DNA of 64,000 bases from Mesostigma viride (GCA_009746045.1 RPFO01000312.1:2477279-2541278); one strand, 5' to 3'. Counted from the stretch's first letter, positions 51,750 to 63,143 are shown. Translations and numbers: made by a program. The notes: generated from the letters alone by a model not told the origin.

Positions 51750-53762
51750 CTACTCTAGTTGACTCCGCGTCGGGCTACCATCTGATTTTTCTATCCTATC
51801 CCCTACCCCGGGACCCAAGCCCATGGGCAGGGCTACTACTCCCGAGGAGCGGTGGGACGGGAGGCCGCCTCGCCCGACCACCCGCCCTCTTCCCCCCCTC
51901 CTCCTCTTCGTCAGCCCCCTCCTCATCGTCATACTCGTAGCCAGCCACTGCCTGCGTTTGGCCGGAAGAGGAGGACTGTCGCCGCGCCTCATCTCGTTGA
52001 CCGCGCGCAACACACCCTTGGTAGAGTTGGTCGCGGGTGGTCGCGGCTGCTGGTACTGCGTCGGGACCTGTCTGGCGTGCTGCAGGCGAGCCGCACGCTC
52101 ACCCGCGTTGCGGGGTCGGTCCCGAGGGCCGGAGGGTCGGGGCGGCTGCCGAAGGCCGGGCCGGAGAAACGAACGCTGGGTGTCCCTTCTCCAGCCCCGC
52201 GACCGGCGTTCTTGCCCCGGAGCTTGGGGCAGTCGCGCTTGAGGTGCCCCACCTCACTGCACATGAAGCAGCGCGCCTTGCTAGCATCGATCGCGTTGAC
52301 GCCAAGGTCAGTGTAGCCATCATCAGGGTCGTCGGGTACTCCTCCTCCTCCTCGCCGATGAGCTCCGTAGAGTACATCTGGTTCACCCGTCGCGGACCTG
52401 CAGTGGCTGACCTGAAGAAACGGCGCACCGAGGGTGCGCGCCCGCGAGCCACCACGTCGGCCACCTGCAGAAGGTATCTCTGGATATTCAGGATGTCCCA
52501 CTCCTTCCAGGGGACCTCAGCGTAGTGTTTGAATACCTCATCCTGCAGCTCGGGGCTGAGCGCCTCGATGAATCTGATCTTGTACTCGTACCAGGTCATG
52601 TCGGTTAGATAAGCGGCGCTGGACTCAAACTTGGACAGAAACTCGCGATATGGGGTGGTCCCCTGGCGTAGCTTGCCGAAAGCGATCCGCTCGTGGAGCT
52701 CCGCGTCTGGGGGTATCAGCTTGCGGCGCACCCGGTCCATCAGCTCCTCCACGGTCTGTGGGTATGACTGGGATGCGATGCTCTCACAGTTCAGGATGCT
52801 CACCACCGAGGGGTCCATGCAGGTGTTAACCACATGCGGGATCAAATCACAGGTGGCCAGTTCCCAGCTGTTGTGATTGCACCAAACGGTATACTGCTGT
52901 TGCCACATGCGTCCCCATTCGTCGACCTCTCGCGGTTTCATATCCGCGTGCAGCTTGGGTACATTCTTGAAGGTAGGCATCGGTGGGGCCTTTACCGTGT
53001 TAAGCTTAGGCCCACCGACCTCCCTGTAGGAGATGGAGCCGAATGCTGGAGGCTGCGACCGCGGGAGAGATCCGGATCTGTCCGGTGTGCCGTGTGTCCG
53101 GCGCACCTGTACCGACGAGGGGTGTTCGTACCCGGGTCATCCAGTGCCACCCTGCTGAAACTGAGGTTGCCAGCAGGCGCAGGCGAGGGGACCGCGCTTC
53201 GGTCAAGCACCCGTGGACGCTGCGGTTGAGGTGCCAGGCGCTGGGCTGGCGTGTGAGTCTCCTCGTCGCGGGTGGTGACACTGCTCCGGGTCTCCTCTGG
53301 GCTGGTCCGTGGTCTATGAGTACCAACGGGCGGGCCCTGCGTGACAGATCCCTCGTCCGCCTCGTTAGTCCCTTCCAGGTCATCGAACTCGCCGTCTGCC
53401 CCTGGGACTTCCCCTTCCTCGTCCGAATACCATAACGCCGTGGGTAACAGGGACGTGCTGCCGAAGGAAACTCTGCGTCTGCCCCGGTGTGGGGGGCCCG
53501 GTGGAGGTCCTTGGGGCCGCCCCCGACCTGCCCAAGGATGCGTGGGCCGCCCGGTGACTGGTAGCTGACGGCGGTAGTGCAGGGTATCTTCATTCTCGTC
53601 TCTCTGCTGCTCTGGATCAGGTGGTAGCCATTGTGGTCTCGTCTGGGGTTGTTGCTGCTGCGTCTGGGGTTGCTGCTGTTGCCATTGCTGCTGTGGTGAC
53701 CGTTGCTGCTGCTGATGCTGCTGCTGCTGTTGCTGCTGCTGCGGTTGCTGCTGCTGCTGCTG

Positions 53763-53801
<39 letters not shown>

Positions 53802-54137
53802 CTGCTGCTGCTGGGGCTGCTGCTGGGGCTGCTGCTGCCGTTGCTGCTGGAGCCTCTCTCGGTCGTTCCTGTCATCTCTCTGCCTGGGTAAGGCGTCTAT
53901 AATGTCCCCATCCGCTGGGAACCTAGGGTTCTGATCTCTGGATCGTGGGGAGCCTTCCGCAGGTCTCTCCATGACCTCACCTGTATCTGTCCCTGCTTGG
54001 ACGTGCAGTGGTACCTCTATACCCTCTGTACCGTGCTCGTGGTTGTCTACCGGTTCTATCTCTGTATTCTCTAGATCTCGTTCTCTAGCCTCTTCCTCTG
54101 TATCTCTGGCGTTCCTTGTTTGGGACCGTGTGGGCAT
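51750..54137 (-). pseudogene. gag: gypsy gag: polyglutamine N-terminus, capsid-like region, CCHC knuckle (frameshifted)
   Basis: Starts MPTRSQTRNARDTEEEARER at 54,137. A glutamine-rich tract encoded by CAG/CAA runs covers about 53,850-53,640. After a frame change near 53,100 comes the capsid-like region (FKNVPKLHADMKPREVDEWG, GTTPYREFLSKFESSAAYLT, FIEALSPELQDEVFKHYAEV), typical of the retrotransposon gag family. After another change near 52,350 follows one zinc knuckle CFMCSEVGHLKRDC (C-x2-C-x4-H-x4-C, near 52,270-52,230). The acidic C-terminus near 51,900 lies in a third frame. Role: particle assembly and RNA packaging. Confidence 0.85.
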
Positions 54138-54269
54138 GGTGCTCGTACCGGTACCTTACACTGCAGGCAACACCTCCCCAGGAAGGAAGAGAGAGAAAGA
54201 GAGAGAGCAACCACGTGCTATAGAGCTATAACTGTAGAACCTAATACTACTCCCTAGTACTGGTCTCCT

Positions 54270-54608
54270 CTACTGCTTGCTAGGGCCAATGGTCAGCTGA
54301 GAGAAAGTCACTGTAACTGCTGTCCCCTCCCCCTGACTGCTGAGTGTGGGTGGCTTGGAGCATTCACGTGTGGTGTGCATCCCCTCAGGCAATGGCATGT
54401 GTTCCCTAACAAACCTATCTGCCTCTGTAATGTTATCAAACCCTTTCCACTTAGCACTAGAGCCTTGGGACAATATCTTATCTTTAATATGCTCCTCACA
54501 AGTCTTCCAGCTGTAGAATATAGCAGGCCTACCCTTATCCCCGTCGTGAGCTACTGCGTAGTAAGGAAATCCAGACTGTCCACCCTTGTTTATTTTACGT
54601 CGTGGCAT
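54270..54608 (-). CDS. Small ORF with an RNase H1-type hybrid-binding (viroplasmin-like) domain, upstream of gag
   Basis: 112 codons, ATG at 54,608, intact, ending 132 bp before the gag start and on the same strand. Residues about 14-66 read FPYYAVAHDGDKGRPAIFYS W, then CEEHIKD, SSAKWKGFDNITEADRFVRE. The YYAV...G...IY.SW..C...I......KGF....EA..F pattern is that of the N-terminal hybrid-binding domain of RNase H1 (also named after caulimovirus viroplasmin). The domain binds RNA/DNA hybrids or dsRNA. A Lys/Arg-rich start (MPRRKINKGG) precedes it. Its codon use and A/T content differ from the GC-rich gag. A separate ORF of this kind ahead of gag is unusual for chromoviruses. Function as a reverse-transcription cofactor is inference. 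Confidence 0.75.
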   Translation of the reverse strand: MPRRKINKGGQSGFPYYAVAHDGDKGRPAIFYSWKTCEEHIKDKILSQGSSAKWKGFDNITEADRFVREHMPLPEGMHTTRECSKPPTLSSQGEGTAVTVTFSQLTIGPSKQ

Positions 54609-54609
54609 G

Positions 54610-55340
54610 TTACATCATAGTCTGGCAGCGGCTTGCAAGCAAGAGAGAAAGGGGAAACCCAGGCTACCTCTAATGCAGTGACCTTAAACAAACGAGGAGA
54701 GAGAGCACGGAGTATAACACAGCACACGCCCGAGCCTTCCGCAGGAACGGGCTATACGCACACACGGAGGTAAACACCGTCAACACAGTCGGCAACAGCC
54801 AGACGGTATCCACCCCCACGACCCCTTGCAGGTCAACAACGAATGTCCGTCTCCGCGACGTCCATGGGCACCAACAACATTTACAACCTATAGAGACACA
54901 ACATATAACATAAACCCCCTGCGCGCGCGTTCCCGGATAGAGAGCAAGCTCGCCAGCTAGCCTTCAGCAGGCATAGCTTTGTAAAGAAAGAATTCTAACT
55001 AGGGGACGTACCATCTTCAATGACGTTAATCCCTCCTGAACTGGCCGCCACCCGGTGTCGTTGAAGGCAAGCCCTGGCCGCCACTAGGTGTCGTTGAAAA
55101 CAGGAGAGCTGAACGCTATCGTTGACAGCACCTCACCACAGGACTATTGCTAGCCCCGCCGAGTATCCCAGACTGGCCGCTTGCTGCTAGGTCGTCGTTG
55201 AATCCCTTTACGGGCTGGCCGCCGGCCTGACAGCAATCGTTGAATTCCGGAACCTCTACCTACGCCAAGCTTCGTCTTGGTATCCTAATTGGCTCACTAA
55301 CCCTCTCCGCGAGAGTTAGCTAACCTTTCCAGCACATTTC
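54610..55340 (-). other. 5' leader of the gypsy element with short repeats
   Basis: Between PBS and the first ORF. At 55,035-55,255 the motif GGCCGCC...GTGTCGTTGAA recurs about four times in decayed form (CGCCACCCGGTGTCGTTGAA, CGCCACTAGGTGTCGTTGAA, GCTAGGTCGTCGTTGAA, CCTGACAGCAATCGTTGAA). It may be structured leader or packaging RNA. No other ORF. Confidence 0.6.
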
Positions 55341-55352
55341 CTCCGATAACCA
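55341..55352 (-). other. Primer-binding site of the gypsy element
   Basis: One base after the 5' LTR the minus strand reads TGGTTATCGGAG. It begins TGG, as required for priming by a tRNA CCA end, and partly resembles the initiator-Met-type PBS; the exact tRNA is uncertain. Confidence 0.65.
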
Positions 55353-55353
55353 G

Positions 55354-55938
55354 TGTTACGTCCCTGCCCAGACACACCTAGCCCGAGCTACGTAGCGAAA
55401 GACCCTTCTCGCCGGAATTAGGAATAATTCAAGATAGCCTAAAGTAGGTTGCGCTTCACGACGTGAGTCGTGAGATATCTGGCATCACGGCTTGATGCCA
55501 AGCTAATTAGTACACACTTATATTGGCTAGCAATACCAATTACAAATGGATAATTGCCCCGGGCTCAATGTGTAGGCGTATTCGCACTTATCATTCATTA
55601 AACCAAGAGGACGAGACTCTCGTCCTCGGACCAATTTAACCTAGGTTGGGTGCGGCGCAGATACACACCAATTTCCCTAGAACAATCCGAGTCACTCATT
55701 CCACGTAGGATCCGGGCCGACATCGACCCTCAACTATAGGATCCACGCCTAGAACAACTGACAGACTCAGAACCGGCGCGGCGCCACAGCACCGGCCCCT
55801 AGAAGGACAACCTAGGACCAAAATAACTAGTCCAATTCACACAATAGCCAAGGTCCGTAAAACCCAAGTCTAATAGACTAAACGGCCTTAGTAATTTATT
55901 TCATTGTTACGTCCGGCCAAAAGGGCAGGGACGTAACA
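55354..55938 (-). repeat. 5' LTR of the gypsy element
   Basis: 585 bp, nearly identical to 44,332-44,915, with the same 16-bp terminal inverted repeat. It should contain the element's promoter. The outer flank begins CCAGTTCTGG, continuing the interrupted LINE. Confidence 0.95.
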
Positions 55939-56129
55939 CCAGTTCTGGTTCTGCTGGCCACCCATGCACGCGATGTAGTGCGTCCCAGTAGTATCCAGAG
56001 CAAGCCCGCAGCTGCCGCAGGACGCACCCGCCGTGAGGAGAGGTTGCGGGGCAAAGAGCTGGTGGCGGAGAGCGATGGCGTAAAGGGCCGGAACCAGCGT
56101 GAACAAAGGGCTCATGGGGAGGGCGCCTG
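55939..56129 (-). mobile_element. Upstream part of the minus-arm LINE copy (subfamily B), split by the gypsy insertion
   Basis: Encodes the CCHC knuckle in intact form (CGSCGLALDTTGTHYIAC, C-x2-C-x9-H-x3-C) and QLFAPQPLLTAG. It joins exactly to 44,331 when the gypsy element and one target duplication are removed. It ends next to ATATATATCACCATGC at 56,130-56,145. Confidence 0.85.
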
Positions 56130-56169
56130 ATGAATATATATCACCATGCATGCAGGCTGGGCGGGCTTG

Positions 56170-56500
56170 GTGTCAGCTAGTCTATCTGATGTGTCTACCT
56201 GATCTGTGCGGGCTAGGTGCCCGGCTAGGCGGCCCCAGGCGCCTGTGCCTAAGAATGTGGGAAACATACGGTAAATCAGCGTACAAATCCTAATTATACT
56301 ACATGTAGTCAATTCTGCTTGTTAGTCGGCCCTTCCCCATGCAAGCCGGTTGTTCGATCGTGATCACTAGGCCAGGGGCACGGCCTGCAATGCTAGCAAA
56401 GCGGGCGCGTGCCTGGCGCATAACATAATCCACTACAATAATAATAAACAGATACGGCAACAGGACGCAACCCTGTCAGATGCCGGTCTCACTATACTTT
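56170..56500 (-). pseudogene. Fragments of the AP-endonuclease-type LINE
   Basis: The minus strand encodes GRLAGHLARTDQVDTSD (near 56,210), matching AGHLARTDQVNTD of the 25.9-30.1-kb LINE, and, after a gap, QGCVLLPYLFIIIVVDYVMR and QARARFASIAGRAPG (56,390-56,480), matching its RT. Order relative to the parent is rearranged, and stops are present. Confidence 0.75.
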
Positions 56501-56509
56501 TCGTCCGAG

Positions 56510-56815
56510 GGTAGTAAAAAGGATCCGAGGCGTAAATTACGAGGTGGTAATTTACGGCACAGACTACTCTTACCGTTTGTATAAGAGTTCGGATCTTTCT
56601 CGTAAGCTACGAGTTAGATCCGAGGTAAGATCCGACGTCGTAATTTACGAGGTAGTAATTTACGAGGTAGTAATTTACGAGGTAGTAATGTACGAGGTAG
56701 TAATGTACGAGGTAGTAATGTACGAGGTAGTAATTTACGAGGTAGTAAGGTACGAGGTAGTAATTTGCGAGGTAGTAATTTACGAGTTGGTAATTTACGA
56801 TCCCGGTACTCGGTC
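56510..56815. repeat. 15-bp minisatellite (GAGGTAGTAATTTAC), about 10 copies
   Basis: The core array is at 56,630-56,805, with point variants (ATGTAC, AGGTAC, ATTTGC). Flanking sequence contains related phrases (GGATCCGAGGCGTAAATTAC, CTCGTAAGCTACGAG), so the array grew from local sequence. The valine/tyrosine-rich open frame through it is probably an artefact. Confidence 0.92.
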
Positions 56816-57089
56816 CCGTAGGTTACGACGTCGTATGCTTCTCGCGTACACTACCGGTACTACAATCATGTCGCTATGTCGTTCTGAATTGCAGTACGCA
56901 TGTCACTTATCAGAATTTCACTTTGATTTCACTTATCATTTCGGTCAACCTAACCCCTAACACCCATTTACCCGGGGGAAAAAAATGAATGGCATTTGCA
57001 GCAAGGCTCATGCAAGACGAGTTCCTATTTCATAAAAAATTTCATTATTAAATGCAGGATTACATGTCATGCACAAAAATCCAACGCCT

Positions 57090-57365
57090 TCACAGAAAAT
57101 AGCATATCAAGTCTTCTGACGACAATATCAAGTCAATATCAAATTCGTGGCTTCTCTTCGTGGCTTGAAATACTGTTTCCATGCGGTGCTTAGGACAGCT
57201 CCGGGGATGTCGGCACCGCACAGAAGCTCCATCCGGGAGCAAGTGCGCCGGGGGAAGATGTTGTACATCCAGAGCTCGATATGTGCGGGAAGCCGTCGTG
57301 TTGGAAACCGAGGTGTCTGCACATAATTCCGCGCGCAGGCAGCTTGTGCCTTTACGGGGGAAGAC
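57090..57365 (-). other. Possible terminal exon on the minus strand (weak)
   Basis: A good acceptor (TTTTTGTGTCGCAG ending at 57,366) opens two overlapping frames of about 80-90 codons, one ending at 57,090 and one at 57,128. I recognise neither protein. It could be the last exon of a gene lying to the right; no confirmed upstream exon was found. Confidence 0.2.
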
Positions 57366-57519
57366 CTGCGACACAAAAACCGTGTCCGGACAATGCAATA
57401 CGGAGAAATGGCAACGGCAGATGGAGTCGGCTAAGGCCGCTTGTAAGGAAAGTGATTTTTAATGCACGAATAAATGTATAATGCATGCTACATCGCCATC
57501 GCTTGGGCGGTGAAAAGAC

Positions 57520-57760
57520 AAGGACCAACCACATGCCCCCACCTACCCTTCGTGCATCCCGCCCTTGACGAGGCACAACCATGTGCCCCCACCTACCCTT
57601 TGTGCGTCCCTCCCTTGACAAGAAACAAGCACGTGCACCTATCTAACCTTTGTGCATCCCTTCCTTGGCAAGGAACAAGCACACCCACCCACCTACTCCA
57701 CATGCATCCCTCCCTTGACAAGGAACAAGCACGATCACCCAGCTACCCACTAGCACGGCA
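57520..57760. repeat. ~52-60-bp degenerate tandem repeat, 4-5 copies
   Basis: Units share AC(C/G)TGC...CACCTACC, TTTGTGC(A/G)TCCCTCCCTTG and ACAAGGAACAAGCAC. No coding signal. Confidence 0.8.
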
Positions 57761-57984
57761 GCAAGGCAGACCTTACAATGGCAAGTGATGTTTATCGGTA
57801 GAAACTGTTAGACAACTAGCAAACGAGCCAGCCGGTGAAGAGCAAGGCACACATGCAAGGAATTTGTCGTTGCCTATGTCTACGCTTGTGTTTGTCACTG
57901 CAGTTGAAATCTGCATTTGCATCAGCAGGCCCGATCGAACCCCATGTCGCCACCCGCATTTCCACTTATACTTCACGGCCCCTT

Positions 57985-58390
57985 ATTCTTCTCTTGTGCC
58001 TGCCTTTGCCCTAACTGTTACCCTAGCATCTGCCCTTGCCCCTATCCTTTGATCCCCAGTGTTTGCCGTTGCCCTCATCCTTTCCCTAGTGCCTGCCCTT
58101 GTCTTCATCTTTTCCCTTGTGCCTGCCCTTGCCCTTGTCCGTTCCCTCGTGCTTGACTTGTCCTAATCTCTTTCCCTTGCGCCTGCCCTTGCCCTTATCC
58201 GCTTCCCTTGTGCCTGCCCCTGCCCTTGCCCTTGTCATTTCCCTTGAGCCTGCCCTTTTGGCAAGCACAAGTGCCTTTGTCCTTTCCTTGGCCTTGTGCT
58301 TGCTCTTCCAGTTTCCCTTTCCTTTGCTCGTGCGGTTGCCTTTGCTCTTACCCGGGTGCTTGCCCTTGCCGTTTGCAAGCTGCATTATTG
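57985..58390. repeat. Degenerate CCTTGCC/TTGTGCCTG minisatellite
   Basis: Irregular pyrimidine-rich repeat with phrases such as TGCCCTTGCCCTTGTC and CCCTTGTGCCTGCC throughout. Open frames on both strands are compositional. Confidence 0.8.
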
Positions 58391-59106
58391 TCTTAGCAAG
58401 CTAGCAAGTGCAAACTGGCACTGAGCCAGAAATGCAAGCAAAGCAGCCAGTGTAAATAAGGATGGACGGGAACAGTAGAAAGCTAGGGGTGGCAACGGTG
58501 CTAGAGCTCATGGCAACAAGGTGGTCCCATTCTTGCTGCATTGGGTGCGTTGCGTGGGTGGGATATTGCGAGAGGGGGACATTCTTGCCTTGGTTGTGTT
58601 TTCACATGCACCCGGTGCTTGAATTTATGCGTGCAAGGGTGGCTGGTATCCCAACCAACAGCCTAAGAGGAAAAAGAGTGCTTAGAAAGCAAGAATGACT
58701 TAATGTTGGTAATAGCAGTGGCGGCGGCAGCAAAAACTGTTGTTATAGATGCAAGCTACAACACTGCGGATGGTTTCTCACACTAATGTGGATAATGATA
58801 ATGCATGCCACTTAACGGGACCATATAAACCACAACAAGAATAAATCGTGAGAGCAAAAGAAAGGGGAGTACAAAATGGCCGGCTTACCTAGCTACAGCA
58901 AAAAAATTACATGAAAAACAAGATAACTCACCTTTGTCGCAGCAGTGACCATATCAGACAGCTCACAAAAACTTGTTGATCCTTGAAACTTCCTGCTTGA
59001 AGGCAGCCACCAACGGTCTGGAGTTTTCACCCCAGTCCTTCTCAACAGCCAAGGAAAAGGGAAAGAGAGAGGAGGGGTGCGGGAGGGACAAGAGAGCGGG
59101 GGGTGG
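58391..59106. other. Unassigned stretch with one possible minus-strand exon
   Basis: On the minus strand 59,045-58,967 reads [24 protein letters not shown] before a GTGAGC donor; a second GTGAGT donor lies at 58,932. The short hydrophobic/charged pattern vaguely recalls the end of an SPX-type helix, but the acceptor is poor and no partner exon was found. Otherwise I see nothing. Confidence 0.2.
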
Positions 59107-59107
59107 G

Positions 59108-60415
<1,308 letters not shown>

Positions 60416-60417
60416 AT

Positions 60418-60955
60418 GGAGGGTGGTGGTACACAAATACCGTACAGGTGGTACACAACTGCAGCCAGGACAACAGCCGGGCGCTGCGTACCTGCCGTGG
60501 GAAGGAGGGGGGTGGTACACAAATACCGTACAGGTGGTACACAACTGCAGCCAGTACAACAGCCGGGCGCTGCGTACCTGCCGTGGGAAGGAGGGGGGTG
60601 GTACACAAATACCGTACAGGTGGTACACAACTGCAGCCAGGACAACAGCCGGGCGCTGCGTACCTGCCGTGGGAAGGAGGGGGGTGGTACACAAATACCG
60701 TACAGGTGGTACACAACTGCAGCCAGGACAACAGCCGGGCGCTGCGTACCTGCCGTGGGAAGGAGGGGGTGGTACACAAATACCGTACAGGTGGTACACA
60801 ACTGCAGCCAGGACAACAGCCGGGCGCTGCGTACCTGCCGTGGGAAGGAGGGGGGTGGTACACAAATACCGTACAGGTGGTACACAACTGCCGCCAGTAC
60901 AACAGCGGGTCCTGCCGTGGGAAGGAGGGGGTGGTACACAACTACGGTATACCGG
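60418..60955. repeat. 86-bp minisatellite, six units plus a partial
   Basis: Units start with ACACAAATACCGTACAGGTG at 60,431, 60,517, 60,603, 60,689, 60,774 and 60,860, then a shortened unit at about 60,936. Divergence is low (for example GCCAGGA/GCCAGTA). Each holds an internal direct repeat GGTGGTACACAA. Since 86 is not a multiple of 3, its three frames rotate, and the open frames across it on both strands are by-products. Confidence 0.95.
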
Positions 60956-61014
60956 CCTAGTACAGCCCGATGTAATTCCCGAGGGCCTACATGTAAAGAC
61001 TTAAGACCGACGGG

Positions 61015-61680
61015 CATAATCAACGACCTATATTACCAATAGCCGCCGCATATCAAACAGGTCGTATTCATGACGCCCGTCGAGGGCGATGACGGTGACG
61101 GCGTCACCGTCATCGCCCTCGACGGGCCAACATCTAAACTCTTCTCTTAATCAACAATCTATATTACCAATAGCCTCCGCCTATCAAACAGATCCTATTC
61201 ATCGCGCGCGTTAACGCCCCGTCATCGCCCCGTCATCGCCCCGTGATCGCCATGCCGAGGGCCAACCTCTTAACTCTTTATTCGGAGTAATAGTCAACGA
61301 CCTATATTACCAATAGCCGCCGCATATAAAAAAGGTCGTATTCACGACGCCCGTCGAGGGCGATGACGGTGACGGGCGTCACCGTCATCGCCCTCGACGG
61401 GCCAACATCTAAACTCTTCTCTTAATCAACAAACTATATTACCAATAGCCGCCGCCTATCAAACAGATCCTATTCATCACGCGCGTCAACGCCCCGTCAT
61501 CGCCCCGTGATCATCGCCATGCCGAGGGCCAACCTCTTAACTCTTTATTGGGAGTAATAGTAAACGACCTATATTACCAATAGCTGCCGCCTATCAAACA
61601 GGTCCTTTCCATCACGCCCGTCGAGAGCGATGACGGTGACGGCCGTCACCGTCATCGCCCTGCCGGCATTGCCATACAAG
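61015..61680. repeat. Dimeric ~270-bp satellite with perfect hairpins
   Basis: TATTACCAATAGC recurs at 61,031, 61,162, 61,305, 61,437 and 61,572, so half-units are about 131-143 bp and alternate between two types. Type 1 carries a hairpin: CCCGTCGAGGGCGATGACGG TGACG followed after one or two bases by its exact complement (61,076-61,126 and 61,347-61,399), with a shorter version at 61,618-61,660. Type 2 carries GCCCCGTCATC repeats instead. No ORF. Confidence 0.92.
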
Positions 61681-63140
61681 AAGAAGCTCTCGATCCCAGG
61701 TATAGACTACCTCGGGTATCATCATCGTAATTGCTAGCATCGAGATCATTCATACCTACCGACGATGGCCAGCTGCAAAAGAAAAATGTCGACCAACAGA
61801 CAGGACCTATCGCCGGGAACCCTCAAGGCAATAAGGGCGAGACAGGCTTTCACCGTTAAGTAAAGTTGTCCACATCGTGCTAAGGAATTTGTGCTAATCT
61901 ATGAGTACCTATATGGACACTTTGTCGCATTTTTTACATGGCAAATAAGCGATGTATGTGTCATGTAGGCTGCCATTGGTGCATGCATGCATGGGCCAGC
62001 AATGATGGTCAGAGGTACATTGTGCCTATGAGATAACCATCGATTTGTTGATCAGCAAGTGATTCATTACGTGAGACAACAATATGTTTGGGGGCTAAGC
62101 TTCTTACATTCCAAGTCACATGGCCCGCCATAATTGTTTTCTTATGTGTTTAAGGTTAGGGCTCTGTTCATGACTGAACGTCATGAACGCGCTCTATTCA
62201 TGACATTGATTAATTGATTTTAATTAGTCTCATGTCCATGTTGGGGGACCGGGATCTCTGAATTCCCCAAAGAAGATATAGTGGAAGTCACCCCAAGACG
62301 TCAATATCCGTCAAGACGTCAATAACAACATGTATGTCCACAGCTCAGCTAGTAGTCTAAAATATGGGCCTCGAGCTAATCTTGCACGCAAGCAATGCCT
62401 ATCATCAAGGATTAATTAATGCCTATCAACAAGGAGACAATCATGCTTGTTAAATTTCCTAGGACCCACAACTGGGGGGTCGTAGTCTTTGACAATGTCC
62501 GCCTGGGCAACGCTACTAATCCTACACATCCGAGGTCCCATGTCTGAATAAGAGGGGTTGAGCGGATGACGCCAACAGTGTCTGTGCTCTGCATGTCAGC
62601 TAAAATCATATCGCGGAGACAAACATATGGCGGTATGTCCAATGCTGGCCACTGCGTCGCCTAACAGGTTCTTACATGGTCGGCAAGGGCCTGACCATGT
62701 AAGAAGATATCTCCCTGGCTGGCCAGTCCACAAGGAACCAGCACAGACCTCATCTGAATCAACCTGATTAATTAACTAACTACTTAATTCATTTATTAAA
62801 CTCATGCCCCCATCAGGGAGTCAAGGAGCATTAGCTAACCCCGATTAATTAATTAATTAATTAATTAAACACGTGCTCCTGTTGGGGAGTCACGGAGCAC
62901 CGAAGTGCTTTTAATCCCTGTGTGTGCACAACAGGAGAAAGGGCAGAGACCCCCAGTCTCCTTCATGCCTAAGGCATGCCACAGCTGCATTCGGGAACGC
63001 TAGCTAAACGGACACGCCAACGATCCGGCAATCTGTGGGTGCAATAAGACCCATGTGAGCATGGCATAACACTAGGAGCGTGGGCAAGTAATCTCATCAT
63101 AGCCAGGACGTAGCATGGCTGTACTAGGACTATACCCCGA
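61681..63140. other. AT-richer stretch, no gene recognised
   Basis: Only short ORFs. Two decayed copies of TTAATTAA...CATTTATTAAACTCATG / ATTAAACACGTGCTCC and GGGAGTCA(A/C)GGAGCA lie at 62,770-62,835 and 62,850-62,905. GTTCATGAC recurs near 62,165-62,205. Confidence 0.4.
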
Positions 63141-63143
63141 TCA

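Larger units (their letters stand above)
44332..55938 (-). mobile_element. Complete Ty3/gypsy chromovirus retrotransposon, 11.6 kb
   Basis: Two ~585-bp LTRs bound gag, pol and extra ORFs, all on the minus strand. The target is a LINE copy whose sequence GAACCAG/TTCTGG is interrupted, leaving a 4-bp CCAG duplication (5 bp, ACCAG, if the last LTR base is assigned to the flank). The LTRs differ at only about four positions, so the insertion is recent. The order from 5' LTR is PBS, a leader with short repeats, a hybrid-binding-domain ORF, gag, pol (PR-RT-RH-IN-chromodomain), accessory ORFs, PPT and 3' LTR. Coding parts are interrupted by roughly eight to ten frame changes. Confidence 0.93.
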
